Of a stretch of DNA of 64,000 nucleotides, positions 16,790-24,842 are shown piece after piece (within the stretch, counting starts at the first letter, position 1; every line of letters begins with the position of its first letter). The notes beneath the pieces were generated by a model. It saw only the letters and a list, made by a program, of their open reading frames with translations. It searched no databases and was not told the origin of the DNA. Source of the DNA: an uncultured Porphyromonadaceae bacterium. GTDB taxonomy: Bacteria > Bacteroidota > Bacteroidia > Bacteroidales > Muribaculaceae. Location: contig CALEUL010000061.1 of assembly GCA_937921035.1 (NCBI GenBank), forward strand, positions 158,330 through 222,329. The letters are read 5' to 3'. The position numbers were made by a program, and so were the translations under genes.

Positions 16790-19700
16790 ATGAGTCTTTA
16801 CGGCAGCGCTGTCAAACGCCCTATCATGACAACCCTATGTTTTGTGGCTGTCGTGATTATGGGTCTGTTTTCGCTGAGCAAGCTCCCCATCGACCTGTAC
16901 CCGGACATTGAGACCAACACCATTATGGTGATGACCACCTACTCCGGCGCCAGCGCTCAGGATATCGAGCAGAACGTTACAAAACCGCTCGAAAACGTCC
17001 TCAACTCGGTGAGCAACCTCAAGCACATAACCTCAAAATCGCGCGAGAACATATCTGTAATAACCCTTGAGTTCGAGTACGGCGAAGATATCGACGTTCT
17101 CACAAATGATGTGCGCGACAAATTAGACATGGTATCGTCGATGCTCCCCGACGATGCCGAGAACCCTATCATCTTCAAGTTCTCCACCGATATGATTCCT
17201 ATCATAATCCTGTCGGTGAAGGCCACGGAAAGTATGCCGGGCCTCTACAAGATTCTCGACGAGGATGTCGCAAACCCACTTGCTCGTATCAACGGCGTTG
17301 GATCGGTATCAATATCCGGCGCCCCAAAACGCGAGATACATATTTATGTAGACCCCGTCCGTCTGGAGGCTTATAACCTCACTGTGGAACAGATTGGCAA
17401 CATCATCGGCGCCGAGAACCGCAATATTCCCGGCGGTTCCTTCGATATCGGCTCAGACACCTACTCGCTCCGCGTGCAGGGTGAGTTCAGTGCATCGGAA
17501 GAAATGAAGAATATCGTCGTGGGAACATACAACGGAAAGTCCATTTACCTTAGCGACGTGGCTCGTGTCGACGATTCCGTTGAGGAACGCACCCAGCAGA
17601 CATTCAACAACGCCGAACAAGGCGCCATGATTGTTATCCAGAAACAGAGCGGCGCTAACTCGGTGGAAATATCCGACAAAGTGCTCGAGATGCTTCCAAA
17701 ACTACAGAAACGTCTCCCATCCGACGTTCAGCTTGGCATTATCGTCGATACATCGGACAACATCCGCAACACCATCGCCTCGCTTGTGGAAACGGTGATG
17801 TACGCACTGCTGTTCGTGATTATCGTGGTGTTCTTCTTCCTTGGACGCTGGCGTGCGACGCTTATCATCACAATTACGATTCCTATATCGCTCATAGCTT
17901 CGTTCATATACCTGTATGCCACAGGCAACACCCTCAACATCGTGTCGCTGTCGGCGCTCTCGATATCTATCGGTATGGTTGTGGACGACGCCATTGTGGT
18001 GCTGGAAAACGTTACTACTCACATCGAACGCGGGTCCGATCCAAAGCAGGCCGCTGTGCACGGCACAAACGAGGTTGCCGTTTCGGTAATCGCCTCAACG
18101 CTAACACTTATCGCGGTATTCTTCCCCCTTACAATGGTAACCGGCATGACAGGCGTGCTATTCCAGCAGTTAGGATGGATGGTAACAATCATGATGATTA
18201 TTTCCACAACTTGCGCCCTATCGCTTACGCCTATGCTCTGCAGCCTGCTTCTGCGACGAAACACCAGACACGGAAAGCTTTACACGATATTCTTCACGCC
18301 TATTGGAAAGGCCCTCGATGCCTTCGACCGAGGATACGGACGACTGCTCGAATGGGTGGTCAGCCACAAAATGACTACTTTCATAACTTGTATGGCGATT
18401 TTCATTGGCTCCCTGTTCCTGATGAAACAGGTTGGTACCGAATTCTTCCCCACAGCCGACGACGGCCGTCTGCGTGTGAGTCTGGAAATGCCTATCGGCA
18501 CACGCGTCGAACTCACGCGCGAAAGCACAAAACGGCTTTCCGACCTCTGGAGAGAGAAATATCCCGAAATTCAGGTGCTCAACTACACCAGCGGTACTGC
18601 TTCGAGCGACAACACTTTCGCTTCGCTGAGCGACAACGGCCCGCACATCGTGTCTATGAACGTACGTCTCAGCGACCCTGGAGACCGAGACAGAACATCC
18701 AGCGAGATTGCCGCACTGATGCGCGAAGACCTCAATCTGTTCCCGGAATTCAAGAAAGCTCAGGTTTCCGTTGGCGGTATGAGCGGAATGGGTGGACAGG
18801 CCACTATCGACTATGAAATATACGGCTACGACCTCGCCGAAACCGATTCCGTTGCAAAAATGCTCCAGAACGTGCTCCGTGAAATCCCGGGTACCGCCGA
18901 CGTTATTATCTCCCGTCCCGACTACCAGCCTGAATATCAGGTAGACTTCGACCGCGAGAAATTAGCGCTGTACGGCCTCAACCTGTCAACGGCTGCTACT
19001 TATCTGCGTAACCGAATAAACGGACAGCTTGCTTCGCAGTTCCGCGAAGACGGCGAGGAATACGACATCAAAGTGATGTACGCACCCGAAAACCGTACCT
19101 CTATCGAGGATATCGAGAACATTCTTATATACAACTCGGCAGGAAAAGCTGTCCGCGTGCGCGACGTCGGAACCGTTGTCGAACGTTCGTCGCCGCCTAC
19201 AATCGAGCGCAAGGACCGCGAGCGTATCGTTACCGTCAGCACTTTCGTACAGGATGTGCCTATGAGTGAGATTGTCAGCAAGTCGATGGCAAAAATCAAC
19301 GAGATGGACCTTCCTCAGGGTATAAACATAGAACTGGCCGGTTCATACGAAGATCAGCAGGAGTCGTTCCGCGACCTGCTCACTCTTGCCGTACTGATTA
19401 TCGTTCTTGTATATATCGTTATGGCTGCGCAGTTCGAGAGCTACACATATCCCGGCATCATCATGACATCTCTGCTCTTCGCATTCTCCGGCGTGTTCAT
19501 CATCCTGTGGCTGACAGGACACACCCTGAACGTGATGAGTATGATCGGTGCAATCATGCTTATCGGTATCGTAGTGAAAAACGGTATCGTGCTTATCGAC
19601 TATATCTCTCTTAACCGCGAGCGCGGAATGTCTATCCGCCGTGCTGTTATAAACGGCGGCGAATCGCGTCTGCGTCCCGTTATAATGACAACCCTCACCA

Positions 19701-19924
19701 CAATCCTCGGTATGGTGCCGATGGCAATAGGTACTGGACAGGGAGCCGAAATGTGGCGCCCGATGGGTACTGCCGTTATCGGCGGCCTCACATTCTCCAC
19801 AATACTCACACTGCTGTTCGTGCCAGTGCTGTACTGCGTGTTCGCTTCGCGAGGCGTTAAGAACCAGCGCCGCAAACTGCGCAAGCTATACGGCAATAAA
19901 AACACAACTCCACAAAACGCATAA
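16790..19924 (+). CDS. RND (HAE1/AcrB-like) efflux pump permease
   Basis: The 1044-residue inner-membrane proton/substrate antiporter has the RND plan of 12 membrane helices and two large periplasmic loops. Clear markers are the N-terminal VKRPIMTTLCFVAVVIMGLFSL, the porter-domain segment LPIDLYPDIETNTIMVMTTYSG, the TM4 motif SIGMVVDDAIVVLENV with the proton-relay Asp pair, and the C-terminal GIVVKNGIVLIDYI. The short basic tail ends RRKLRKLYGNK. The substrate range is unknown. It is cotranscribed with channel and adaptor upstream and followed after 3 bases by a PG0541-type gene. Confidence 0.95.
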   Translation: MSLYGSAVKRPIMTTLCFVAVVIMGLFSLSKLPIDLYPDIETNTIMVMTTYSGASAQDIEQNVTKPLENVLNSVSNLKHITSKSRENISVITLEFEYGEDIDVLTNDVRDKLDMVSSMLPDDAENPIIFKFSTDMIPIIILSVKATESMPGLYKILDEDVANPLARINGVGSVSISGAPKREIHIYVDPVRLEAYNLTVEQIGNIIGAENRNIPGGSFDIGSDTYSLRVQGEFSASEEMKNIVVGTYNGKSIYLSDVARVDDSVEERTQQTFNNAEQGAMIVIQKQSGANSVEISDKVLEMLPKLQKRLPSDVQLGIIVDTSDNIRNTIASLVETVMYALLFVIIVVFFFLGRWRATLIITITIPISLIASFIYLYATGNTLNIVSLSALSISIGMVVDDAIVVLENVTTHIERGSDPKQAAVHGTNEVAVSVIASTLTLIAVFFPLTMVTGMTGVLFQQLGWMVTIMMIISTTCALSLTPMLCSLLLRRNTRHGKLYTIFFTPIGKALDAFDRGYGRLLEWVVSHKMTTFITCMAIFIGSLFLMKQVGTEFFPTADDGRLRVSLEMPIGTRVELTRESTKRLSDLWREKYPEIQVLNYTSGTASSDNTFASLSDNGPHIVSMNVRLSDPGDRDRTSSEIAALMREDLNLFPEFKKAQVSVGGMSGMGGQATIDYEIYGYDLAETDSVAKMLQNVLREIPGTADVIISRPDYQPEYQVDFDREKLALYGLNLSTAATYLRNRINGQLASQFREDGEEYDIKVMYAPENRTSIEDIENILIYNSAGKAVRVRDVGTVVERSSPPTIERKDRERIVTVSTFVQDVPMSEIVSKSMAKINEMDLPQGINIELAGSYEDQQESFRDLLTLAVLIIVLVYIVMAAQFESYTYPGIIMTSLLFAFSGVFIILWLTGHTLNVMSMIGAIMLIGIVVKNGIVLIDYISLNRERGMSIRRAVINGGESRLRPVIMTTLTTILGMVPMAIGTGQGAEMWRPMGTAVIGGLTFSTILTLLFVPVLYCVFASRGVKNQRRKLRKLYGNKNTTPQNA

Positions 19925-19927
19925 ACA

Positions 19928-20221
19928 ATGAAAGCCATATTCATAGCCTTCGACCAGGCTCACTACGAAAGAATCGTTGAAATGCTGGAACGCAGCAACT
20001 GCCGCGGTTTCACATCGTGGACCGAAGTCCAGGGACGCGGAAGTGTCGACGGCGACCCTCATTACGGAAGCCACGCCTGGCCTTCGATGGCAAGCGCGAT
20101 AATTACCGTCGTAGAGGACAAACGTGTGCCTATCGTTCTCGACAAACTGCGTGCCTTCAACGACGAACGTCCTAAATTAGGCCTCCGCGCATTTGTTTGG
20201 AATGTAGAAGACCAGATCTGA
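19928..20221 (+). CDS. PG0541-type P-II-like transporter-associated protein
   Basis: The 97-residue protein (MKAIFIAFDQAHYERIVEML...SNCRGFTSWTEVQGRG) has the ferredoxin-like size and beta-alpha-beta pattern of P-II-like proteins and matches the small family found next to RND pumps in Bacteroidetes. It starts 3 bases after the pump stop. Known P-II relatives regulate membrane transporters by binding small molecules or nucleotides, so a regulatory role on the pump is a reasonable inference, but nothing here shows a ligand. Conserved-looking features are the Trp in FTSWTEV and the HYGSHAWPS loop. Confidence 0.78.
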   Translation: MKAIFIAFDQAHYERIVEMLERSNCRGFTSWTEVQGRGSVDGDPHYGSHAWPSMASAIITVVEDKRVPIVLDKLRAFNDERPKLGLRAFVWNVEDQI

Positions 20222-20245
20222 TGAATTAATTCTCTCAACGGGGGC

Positions 20246-20280
20246 GGGCCGCGTATCACACGCGGCCCGTCCTCATTCTT
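20246..20280 (+). terminator. Terminator-like hairpin after the RND operon
   Basis: GGGCCGCGT (20246-20254) and ACGCGGCCC (20260-20268) form a 9-bp perfect stem with a five-base loop. The following tract is only moderately T-rich. Confidence 0.75.
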
Positions 20281-20326
20281 ATTCAAATGTTATGGCTAAA
20301 AGAAAAACTGTTATCAGATTTTAATA

Positions 20327-20364
20327 TAAAAACACCCGATGCTTAAAATTGTTTAAGCACCGGG
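20327..20364 (-). terminator. Terminator for the O-acetyltransferase gene
   Basis: On the minus strand CCCGGTGCTTAAA pairs with TTTAAGCATCGGG (one G-T wobble, loop CAAT) at 20335-20364, followed by TGTTTTT. It lies 21 bases past the stop of the gene at 20385. Confidence 0.85.
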
Positions 20365-20384
20365 AATGCCGACTGTGTTAATTA

Positions 20385-20996
20385 TCAGATTTTCTTTATA
20401 ACCCTCGCCGGATTGCCGCCAACAACAGTGCGCGCCGGCACGTCGCGCGTAACAACAGCTCCGGCCCCTATCACGGCTCCGTCGCCGACAGTAACACCCG
20501 GCAGAATGGTGGCGCCTCCCCCAATCCATACATCGCGGCCGATAGTTACAGGCTCTGCCCATTCGCGCCCGTCGCGCCGTTCGTCGGCATCCAGAGGATG
20601 ACAGGCTGTATAAATACTCACATTTGGCCCGATAAAGGCATTGTCGCCGATAGTTACTATGGCCTCGTCGAGTACAGTGAAATTGAAATTAATAAAAACA
20701 TTGTTCCCGAAACGGACGTTGCAGCCATAGTCCACCCTAAGAGGCTGGTTGATATACGGCACAGTTCCAGTTATAGGAAATATCTCCCGGAGCAGCCCCT
20801 CCAGTGTGGCTGTATCGTCGGGCGAAGCATCGTTAAACCGGCGCACAAGAACGCGTGTGCGCATCAGCAGCTCATGGAAATAGTGATGCTGGGCTTCGTA
20901 AACATCGCCCGTAATCATTTTGGCCCATTCGGCGCAAAACGCTTCATCGCTTCCGTAAGGTTCCGGAAGACAAAACTTGAGGTTACGGCTATTCAT
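20385..20996 (-). CDS. Maltose/galactoside-type sugar O-acetyltransferase
   Basis: The 203-residue enzyme of the left-handed parallel beta-helix (hexapeptide) family acetylates a sugar hydroxyl with acetyl-CoA. It has the N-terminal Maa domain (MITGDVYEAQHHYFHELLMRTRVLVRRFN), a central loop with the catalytic-His region (SIYTACHPLDADERRDG) and C-terminal hexapeptide coils (VTIGRDVWIGGGATILPGVTVGDGAVIGAGAVVTRDVPA) ending in VVGGNPARVIKKI. The length is standard. It is monocistronic, with its own consensus promoter and terminator. Confidence 0.92.
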   Translation of the reverse strand: MNSRNLKFCLPEPYGSDEAFCAEWAKMITGDVYEAQHHYFHELLMRTRVLVRRFNDASPDDTATLEGLLREIFPITGTVPYINQPLRVDYGCNVRFGNNVFINFNFTVLDEAIVTIGDNAFIGPNVSIYTACHPLDADERRDGREWAEPVTIGRDVWIGGGATILPGVTVGDGAVIGAGAVVTRDVPARTVVGGNPARVIKKI

Positions 20997-21017
20997 AGAA
21001 TCTTTTTTAATGATTCA

Positions 21018-21049
21018 CAAAGGTAGCCAATCGTACCATGAAATCCAAA
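21018..21049 (-). promoter_or_regulatory. Promoter for the O-acetyltransferase gene
   Basis: On the minus strand TTTG (21046-21049), a 20-base spacer and TACCTTTG (21018-21025) match the consensus; the ATG is 21 bases downstream. Confidence 0.65.
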
Positions 21050-21324
21050 CACTACCCTCCTCCAAAAAATTTCATCTTCTCATGAACTATTTCGCAGACG
21101 CGAACGTTCTGATATCAAAGACAAGTAAGAAATGTGATAATGATTGGTTTATACCACCGCAGCGGCTCTGTGAAGCGCCGCTGCGGTGGTGTTTATATAT
21201 GAAGGGAGCAGCCGCAGCAGCCCCCTTGTAATTTGGCTCTTTCCTCGACATTATCCGACAAACGGCAGCCGGCCCCAAGCCGGCTGCCGTTCGTTGTCTT
21301 TAAAGGATGAATTTTTTCGGAGGA
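21050..21324. other. Gene-poor stretch with two strong hairpins
   Basis: No convincing coding sequence was seen. It holds two perfect GC-rich inverted repeats. The first has a 14-bp stem, 21153-21166 with 21177-21190 (ACCACCGCAGCGGC / GCCGCTGCGGTGGT). The second has a 13-bp stem, 21261-21273 with 21279-21291 (AACGGCAGCCGGC / GCCGGCTGCCGTT). The second lies downstream of the histone-like gene on the minus strand and may terminate it. The first has no matching gene end and could belong to a small RNA. Neither has a strong T tract. Confidence 0.6.
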
Positions 21325-21501
21325 TTATTTCTTTGCAGCTTCGAGAGAAACTTTGCGGAATTCCTTCATCAGTTTTTCAAGTTCGAGGGAAGCCTTGCGG
21401 GCACGTGTACCGGCTGCTTTGTTACCTTTTTCAGCCTGAAGAGCGGCATCGGCATTGAATTCCTGATAGGCTTCCTGTACTTTTTTAAGTAATTCTTCCA
21501 T
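21325..21501 (-). CDS. Histone H1/Hc1-like small basic protein
   Basis: A 58-codon frame below the usual 60-residue cut-off encodes MEELLKKVQEAYQEFNADAA, then a Lys/Arg/Ala-rich middle (EKGNKAAGTRARKASLELEK) and ends KVSLEAAKK. This matches the small histone H1-like (Hc1-type) proteins common in Bacteroidetes, thought to bind DNA without sequence preference. It starts 47 bases after the queC stop on the same strand and may be cotranscribed with queF-queC. The stop is TAA at 21325-21327, with a strong hairpin 34 bases further on. The composition and match to the known family make it a confident gene. Confidence 0.88.
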   Translation of the reverse strand: MEELLKKVQEAYQEFNADAALQAEKGNKAAGTRARKASLELEKLMKEFRKVSLEAAKK

Positions 21502-21547
21502 GATGTAAAAAAGTTTGGATTAGTTAATATGTTGATTATCACATTTT

Positions 21548-22219
21548 TCAATTTTCATCATCGTACACCGTTGTGTCGATGATACCGGCTTGCGCAAGTG
21601 CCGCGCGCCGCTCTATGCACGTTCCGCACCTGCCGCAATGGTTTTCGCCTCCGCGATAGCACGAATATGTGGTGGAGTAATCTATACCGAGCCTCTTGCC
21701 GCGTACGGCTATGTCGGTTTTGGATAACAATGTGTACGGCGCCTTCACTTTTATCCCATCGTATGTGCCCTCCTCTACGGCCTTGCTCATTGCGTCGATA
21801 AAGCTCTTGCGGCAGTCGGGATACAGGGCGTGGTCCCCCGCATGGTTGGCAATCATGACGGTATCCAGTCCGTGGCTCTCGGCAAGACCGGCAGCCGCCG
21901 CGAGCATAATGCCGTTACGGAACGGAACTACCGTAGATTTCATGTTGTCGAAATCGTATTCGCCGTCCGGAATGGCATCGGCACCTTCGAGGAGCGAGCT
22001 GTGGAAATAGCGGCCGATAAACGAGAGGTCTATCTCGATAAGTTCTATGCCGAGATCTTCGGCATGACGGCGCGCACAGGCCAGTTCGCGGGCATTATGA
22101 TTGCTGCCATACGAAAAATTGACTGCAAGCTCTATCTCGGATGCGTACTCGTGGAGCATCGTCACCGAGTCCATTCCCCCGGATAGCACCATCAGCGCAT
22201 GTTTGCTTGGTCTGATCAT
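21548..22219 (-). CDS. queC: 7-cyano-7-deazaguanine synthase QueC
   Basis: QueC makes preQ0 from 7-carboxy-7-deazaguanine, ammonia and ATP in the queuosine tRNA-modification pathway. The 223-residue protein has the PP-loop VLSGGMDSVTML near the N-terminus, VPFRNGIMLAAAAGLAE in the middle, and the C-terminal zinc-binding Cys cluster (SCYRGGENHCGRCGTCIERRAA). It follows queF by 5 bases, so consecutive steps of the pathway are coded together. Length and motif order are standard. Confidence 0.96.
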   Translation of the reverse strand: MIRPSKHALMVLSGGMDSVTMLHEYASEIELAVNFSYGSNHNARELACARRHAEDLGIELIEIDLSFIGRYFHSSLLEGADAIPDGEYDFDNMKSTVVPFRNGIMLAAAAGLAESHGLDTVMIANHAGDHALYPDCRKSFIDAMSKAVEEGTYDGIKVKAPYTLLSKTDIAVRGKRLGIDYSTTYSCYRGGENHCGRCGTCIERRAALAQAGIIDTTVYDDEN

Positions 22220-22224
22220 TTCTA

Positions 22225-22698
22225 TTAAAGTTTATCGGGAAAAACGGAAAGAAGACGCGTGCGAACCATCTCCTGATGCAACGCATCACCATAGTTGGCA
22301 AACGGAATTATCGAGATTCCTCCTCGGGGAAGGAAAATACCTCTGACTTCCAGGTAACGCGGATTCATGAGGCGCACAAGGTCTTTCATTATTATGTTCA
22401 CGCAATCCTCATGGAAATCGCCATGATTGCGGAAACTGAATAAATACAGCTTGAGGCTTTTGCTCTCCACCATCAGTTTGTCCGGAATATAGTTGATTAT
22501 TATATGGCCGAAATCGGGCTGACCCGTCTTTGGACACAACGACGTAAATTCAGGACAATTGAATGTTACCAGATAATCGTGTTCGGGATGTTTGTTCTCA
22601 AAGGTCTCCAGCATTTCGGGTGCGTAATCGGTAGGATACTTCACACCGGCGGCGCCCAATAGGGAACATGATTGTAATTCTTCAGTTTTTCGAGACAT
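22225..22698 (-). CDS. queF: NADPH-dependent preQ0 reductase QueF (short form)
   Basis: QueF reduces the nitrile of preQ0 to the amine preQ1. The 157-residue protein is the unimodular (YkvM-type) form, with the catalytic Cys in FTSLCPKTGQPDF, the family motif ESKSLKLYLFSFRNHG and the substrate-contacting HEDCVN. It is the first gene of queF-queC, with a consensus promoter at 22753-22783. No preQ1 riboswitch was recognised in the 55-base leader. Confidence 0.96.
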   Translation of the reverse strand: MSRKTEELQSCSLLGAAGVKYPTDYAPEMLETFENKHPEHDYLVTFNCPEFTSLCPKTGQPDFGHIIINYIPDKLMVESKSLKLYLFSFRNHGDFHEDCVNIIMKDLVRLMNPRYLEVRGIFLPRGGISIIPFANYGDALHQEMVRTRLLSVFPDKL

Positions 22699-22752
22699 AT
22701 ATACCGGGAATCCTTTGTTGTTTTATTTATGACATTCACGACATTTCAATTG

Positions 22753-22783
22753 CAAATATACAAGTAAATGTTTGTTTCGCAAA
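22753..22783 (-). promoter_or_regulatory. Promoter for queF-queC
   Basis: On the minus strand TTTG (22780-22783), a 19-base spacer and TATATTTG (22753-22760) match the consensus. The -33 TTTG is formed by the end of the T tract of the upstream pyrD terminator. Confidence 0.65.
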
Positions 22784-22834
22784 AAAAAATATAGAATGTG
22801 GTTAAAATATTTCAAAAAAAATCGTTTTAACCAC
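22781..22834 (-). terminator. Terminator downstream of pyrD
   Basis: GTGGTTAAAA (22798-22807) and TTTTAACCAC (22825-22834) form a perfect 10-bp stem with a 17-base A-rich loop. On the minus strand it is followed by ATTCTAT and a run of nine T (22781-22789). It ends pyrK-pyrD transcription. Confidence 0.8.
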
Positions 22835-22874
22835 ATTTTTAACTATTGCAAAAGGATATGTGCGCTACAAACCA

Positions 22875-23789
22875 CTATATTTTAACAGCTCCGCACAGGT
22901 CCTCTACCCTTTCAACGCCATGACGGCGGCAGTAGTCGGCTATACCGTCAACGATCTTGACTGTTACCGACGGATCTACAAAGTTATAGGTACCTACCTG
23001 AACGGCGCGGGCGCCCGCAAGCAGAAACTCGATGGCATCGGCGGCGCATGATATGCCTCCGAGGCCGACAACCGGAATACCTACTTTAGACGCTACCTGC
23101 CATACCATACGCACCGCAACAGGCTTAACGGCCGGCCCCGACAGGCCGCCCGTTACTGTACTAAGACGCGGTCGCTGCGTCTCCACATCGATAGCCATTC
23201 CCATAAGCGTGTTGATCAGCGACACACTGTCGGCTCCGGCGCCTTCTACGGCGAGGGCTATGTCGACAATCGACGTAACGTTGGGCGACAGTTTCACCAT
23301 CAGGTGCCCCGGCCATACCTTGCGCACAGCCGATACTACGCCGGCAGCTCCGTCGCACGTTGTGCCGAAAGCCATACCGCCCTGCTTTACGTTCGGACAC
23401 GATATGTTAAGCTCTATAACCCTGATACCGGTCTCGGATGCGAGACGTTCGGCAACTGCGCAGTAGTCGGCCACCTTCGCGCCCGATACATTTACAACCA
23501 CCTCGGCCTTGCAGTCCTTGAGCAACGGATAGGTATGTTCTATAAAATGCTCCACACCGGCATTCTGAAGACCTACGGCGTTCAGCATTCCCGACGGAGT
23601 CTCGGCCATGCGCGGATAAGGATTGCCCTGGCGTGGCTCCAATGTCGTACCTTTCACAACAAAACCGCCAAGACGGTCAAGATCGATAAAATCGGCATAT
23701 TCAAGGCCGTAGCCGAATGTGCCGGAGGCTGTCATCACCGGATTCTGAAGGGTGATATCTCCTATGCGGGTGGTCAGATCTATTGCCAT
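22875..23789 (-). CDS. pyrD: Dihydroorotate dehydrogenase B, catalytic subunit PyrD
   Basis: PyrD oxidises dihydroorotate to orotate in de novo pyrimidine synthesis, with FMN. The 304-residue class 1B subunit shows LQNPVMTASGTFGYGLEYADF, the VKGTTLEPRQGNPYPRMAETP block, NISCPNVKQGGMAFGT with the catalytic-Cys region, and the FMN-phosphate segment VVGLGGISCAADAIEFLLAGA. ATG 23789 is chosen because homology begins MAIDLTTRIGD; it overlaps the end of pyrK by 10 bases. PyrD pairs with the PyrK subunit encoded just upstream. Confidence 0.96.
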   Translation of the reverse strand: MAIDLTTRIGDITLQNPVMTASGTFGYGLEYADFIDLDRLGGFVVKGTTLEPRQGNPYPRMAETPSGMLNAVGLQNAGVEHFIEHTYPLLKDCKAEVVVNVSGAKVADYCAVAERLASETGIRVIELNISCPNVKQGGMAFGTTCDGAAGVVSAVRKVWPGHLMVKLSPNVTSIVDIALAVEGAGADSVSLINTLMGMAIDVETQRPRLSTVTGGLSGPAVKPVAVRMVWQVASKVGIPVVGLGGISCAADAIEFLLAGARAVQVGTYNFVDPSVTVKIVDGIADYCRRHGVERVEDLCGAVKI

Positions 23790-24547
23790 TTCAGTTGAGT
23801 TGTATTGAAAACAGGACCATTCTTGCAAACACACACATTACCGTCAGCTGTATCCTCTACGCAGCACAGACACGCCCCAAGGCCACATGCCATCTGGTTT
23901 TCAAGCGATACCTCGGCCTCGATGCCTAACGTTGCGGCTGCTCGCGCGCACGCTTTCATCATCGGTTTGGGTCCACATACCTGCATAAACGCAAAGCCGG
24001 ACGATACTGCCGGATGCGCGGTAACAAGACCGTGAAAACCGGCGCTGCCGTCGTCGGTGCAAAGATGCAGAGGCGCCACATCGGCAAAACGGCTGCAAAT
24101 CTCGGCATCCTGCGCGCTTCGGTTGCCGTAGACAACCTCCGGATGGCATCCCTGCTCTACAAGCTGGCGCGCCTGATAGTACAGCGGAGCTATCCCTACG
24201 CCGCCGCCCATAAGAAGCACGCGCGTACCACGGGCAAAAGCGGTGGTGAAACCGTGGCCAAGCGGCCCGATCACACGCAAGGTGTCGCCAGGCACATATT
24301 CACAAAGCGCTTTCGTCGCTGTGCCTATTGGTGCCACAAGCAGCTCGAGGCTCTCGTCGGTACGGTTGAATATTGAGATTGGACGGTTGAGGAGTACTTT
24401 GGCGCGGTCTACGGCCACTTCCACAAACTGCCCAGGCAACATCTGCGGCATCGGCGAGCCGTCAGGCAAGCCTAACACCAGATGAAGGAGCCCGGAAGCA
24501 TATCGCTCCGAGACCTTTACAACCATGTCGAGTTCGTATTTCTTCAT
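23780..24547 (-). CDS. pyrK: Dihydroorotate dehydrogenase B, electron-transfer subunit PyrK
   Basis: PyrK carries FAD and a 2Fe-2S cluster and passes electrons from PyrD to NAD+. The 255-residue protein has the ferredoxin-reductase FAD domain (VLLNRPISIFNR), the NAD-binding segment (TRVLLMGGGVGIAPLYYQAR) and the C-terminal iron-sulfur Cys set (MACGLGACLCCVEDTADGNVCVCKNGPVF). ATG 24547 (MKKYELDMVV) fits the family better than the upstream in-frame ATG at 24571, which lies inside a terminator hairpin. That hairpin ends just 7 bases before this start, suggesting attenuation control. Confidence 0.95.
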   Translation of the reverse strand: MKKYELDMVVKVSERYASGLLHLVLGLPDGSPMPQMLPGQFVEVAVDRAKVLLNRPISIFNRTDESLELLVAPIGTATKALCEYVPGDTLRVIGPLGHGFTTAFARGTRVLLMGGGVGIAPLYYQARQLVEQGCHPEVVYGNRSAQDAEICSRFADVAPLHLCTDDGSAGFHGLVTAHPAVSSGFAFMQVCGPKPMMKACARAAATLGIEAEVSLENQMACGLGACLCCVEDTADGNVCVCKNGPVFNTTQLKWQ

Positions 24548-24554
24548 ATGACAT

Positions 24555-24586
24555 AAAAAAGCCGAATGCAATTTGCTTTCGGCTTT
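24555..24586 (-). terminator. Terminator or attenuator between tRNA-Met and pyrK
   Basis: On the minus strand AAAGCCGAA (24578-24586) pairs with TTCGGCTTT (24558-24566), followed by six T in all (24555-24560). It follows tRNA-Met by 24 bases and precedes the pyrK ATG by 7. No TAnnTTTG promoter lies between it and pyrK, so pyrKD may be expressed by read-through. Confidence 0.85.
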
Positions 24587-24610
24587 GAAGATAAAGATTG
24601 GTTTAAAATG

Positions 24611-24684
24611 TGGCGGGAACGAGAATTGAACTCGTGACCTCCGGGTTATGAATCCGACGCTCTAACCAGCTGAGCTATCCCGCC
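24611..24684 (-). tRNA. tRNA-Met (anticodon CAU)
   Basis: The minus strand folds into a full cloverleaf: acceptor GGCGGGA / TCCCGCC, D arm GCTC...GAGC, anticodon loop TTCATAA, T arm ACGAG-TTCAATT-CTCGT, discriminator A. The anticodon stem has an A-C mismatch at its loop-closing pair and a T-G pair at its base. CCA is not encoded. It resembles elongator tRNA-Met; tRNA-Ile2 (lysidine-modified CAU) is the alternative. A full consensus promoter precedes it. Confidence 0.93.
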
Positions 24685-24696
24685 GTTTTGCGAGTG

Positions 24697-24728
24697 CAAA
24701 GTTACATCGTCTTTTTGAAACTGCCAAA
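24697..24728 (-). promoter_or_regulatory. Promoter for tRNA-Met (and perhaps pyrKD)
   Basis: On the minus strand TTTG (24725-24728), a 20-base spacer and TAACTTTG (24697-24704) match the consensus; the tRNA begins 12 bases downstream. Confidence 0.75.
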
Positions 24729-24769
24729 TTTTTTGACAACTATTTTTAAAATTTCTTGCGCGGGCGTTC

Positions 24770-24791
24770 ATCTTGGGATTATCTTGGGATT
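24770..24791. repeat. Two tandem copies of an 11-base unit
   Basis: ATCTTGGGATT occurs twice in direct tandem (24770-24780, 24781-24791), followed by the partial copy ATC. It lies between tRNA-Met and the A+T-rich hipBA locus. Function unknown; it could be a trace of insertion or replication slippage. Confidence 0.7.
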
Positions 24792-24842
24792 ATCGGGTAT
24801 CGAAGATACCGAGATGTGATTTTAATTTTTATCTGTAATAAA

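Noticed and set aside
22699..22752. Possible preQ1 riboswitch in the queF leader
   Set aside because: The leader from the promoter to ATG is only ~55 bases and no H-type pseudoknot with the expected C-rich loop and A-rich tail could be drawn.
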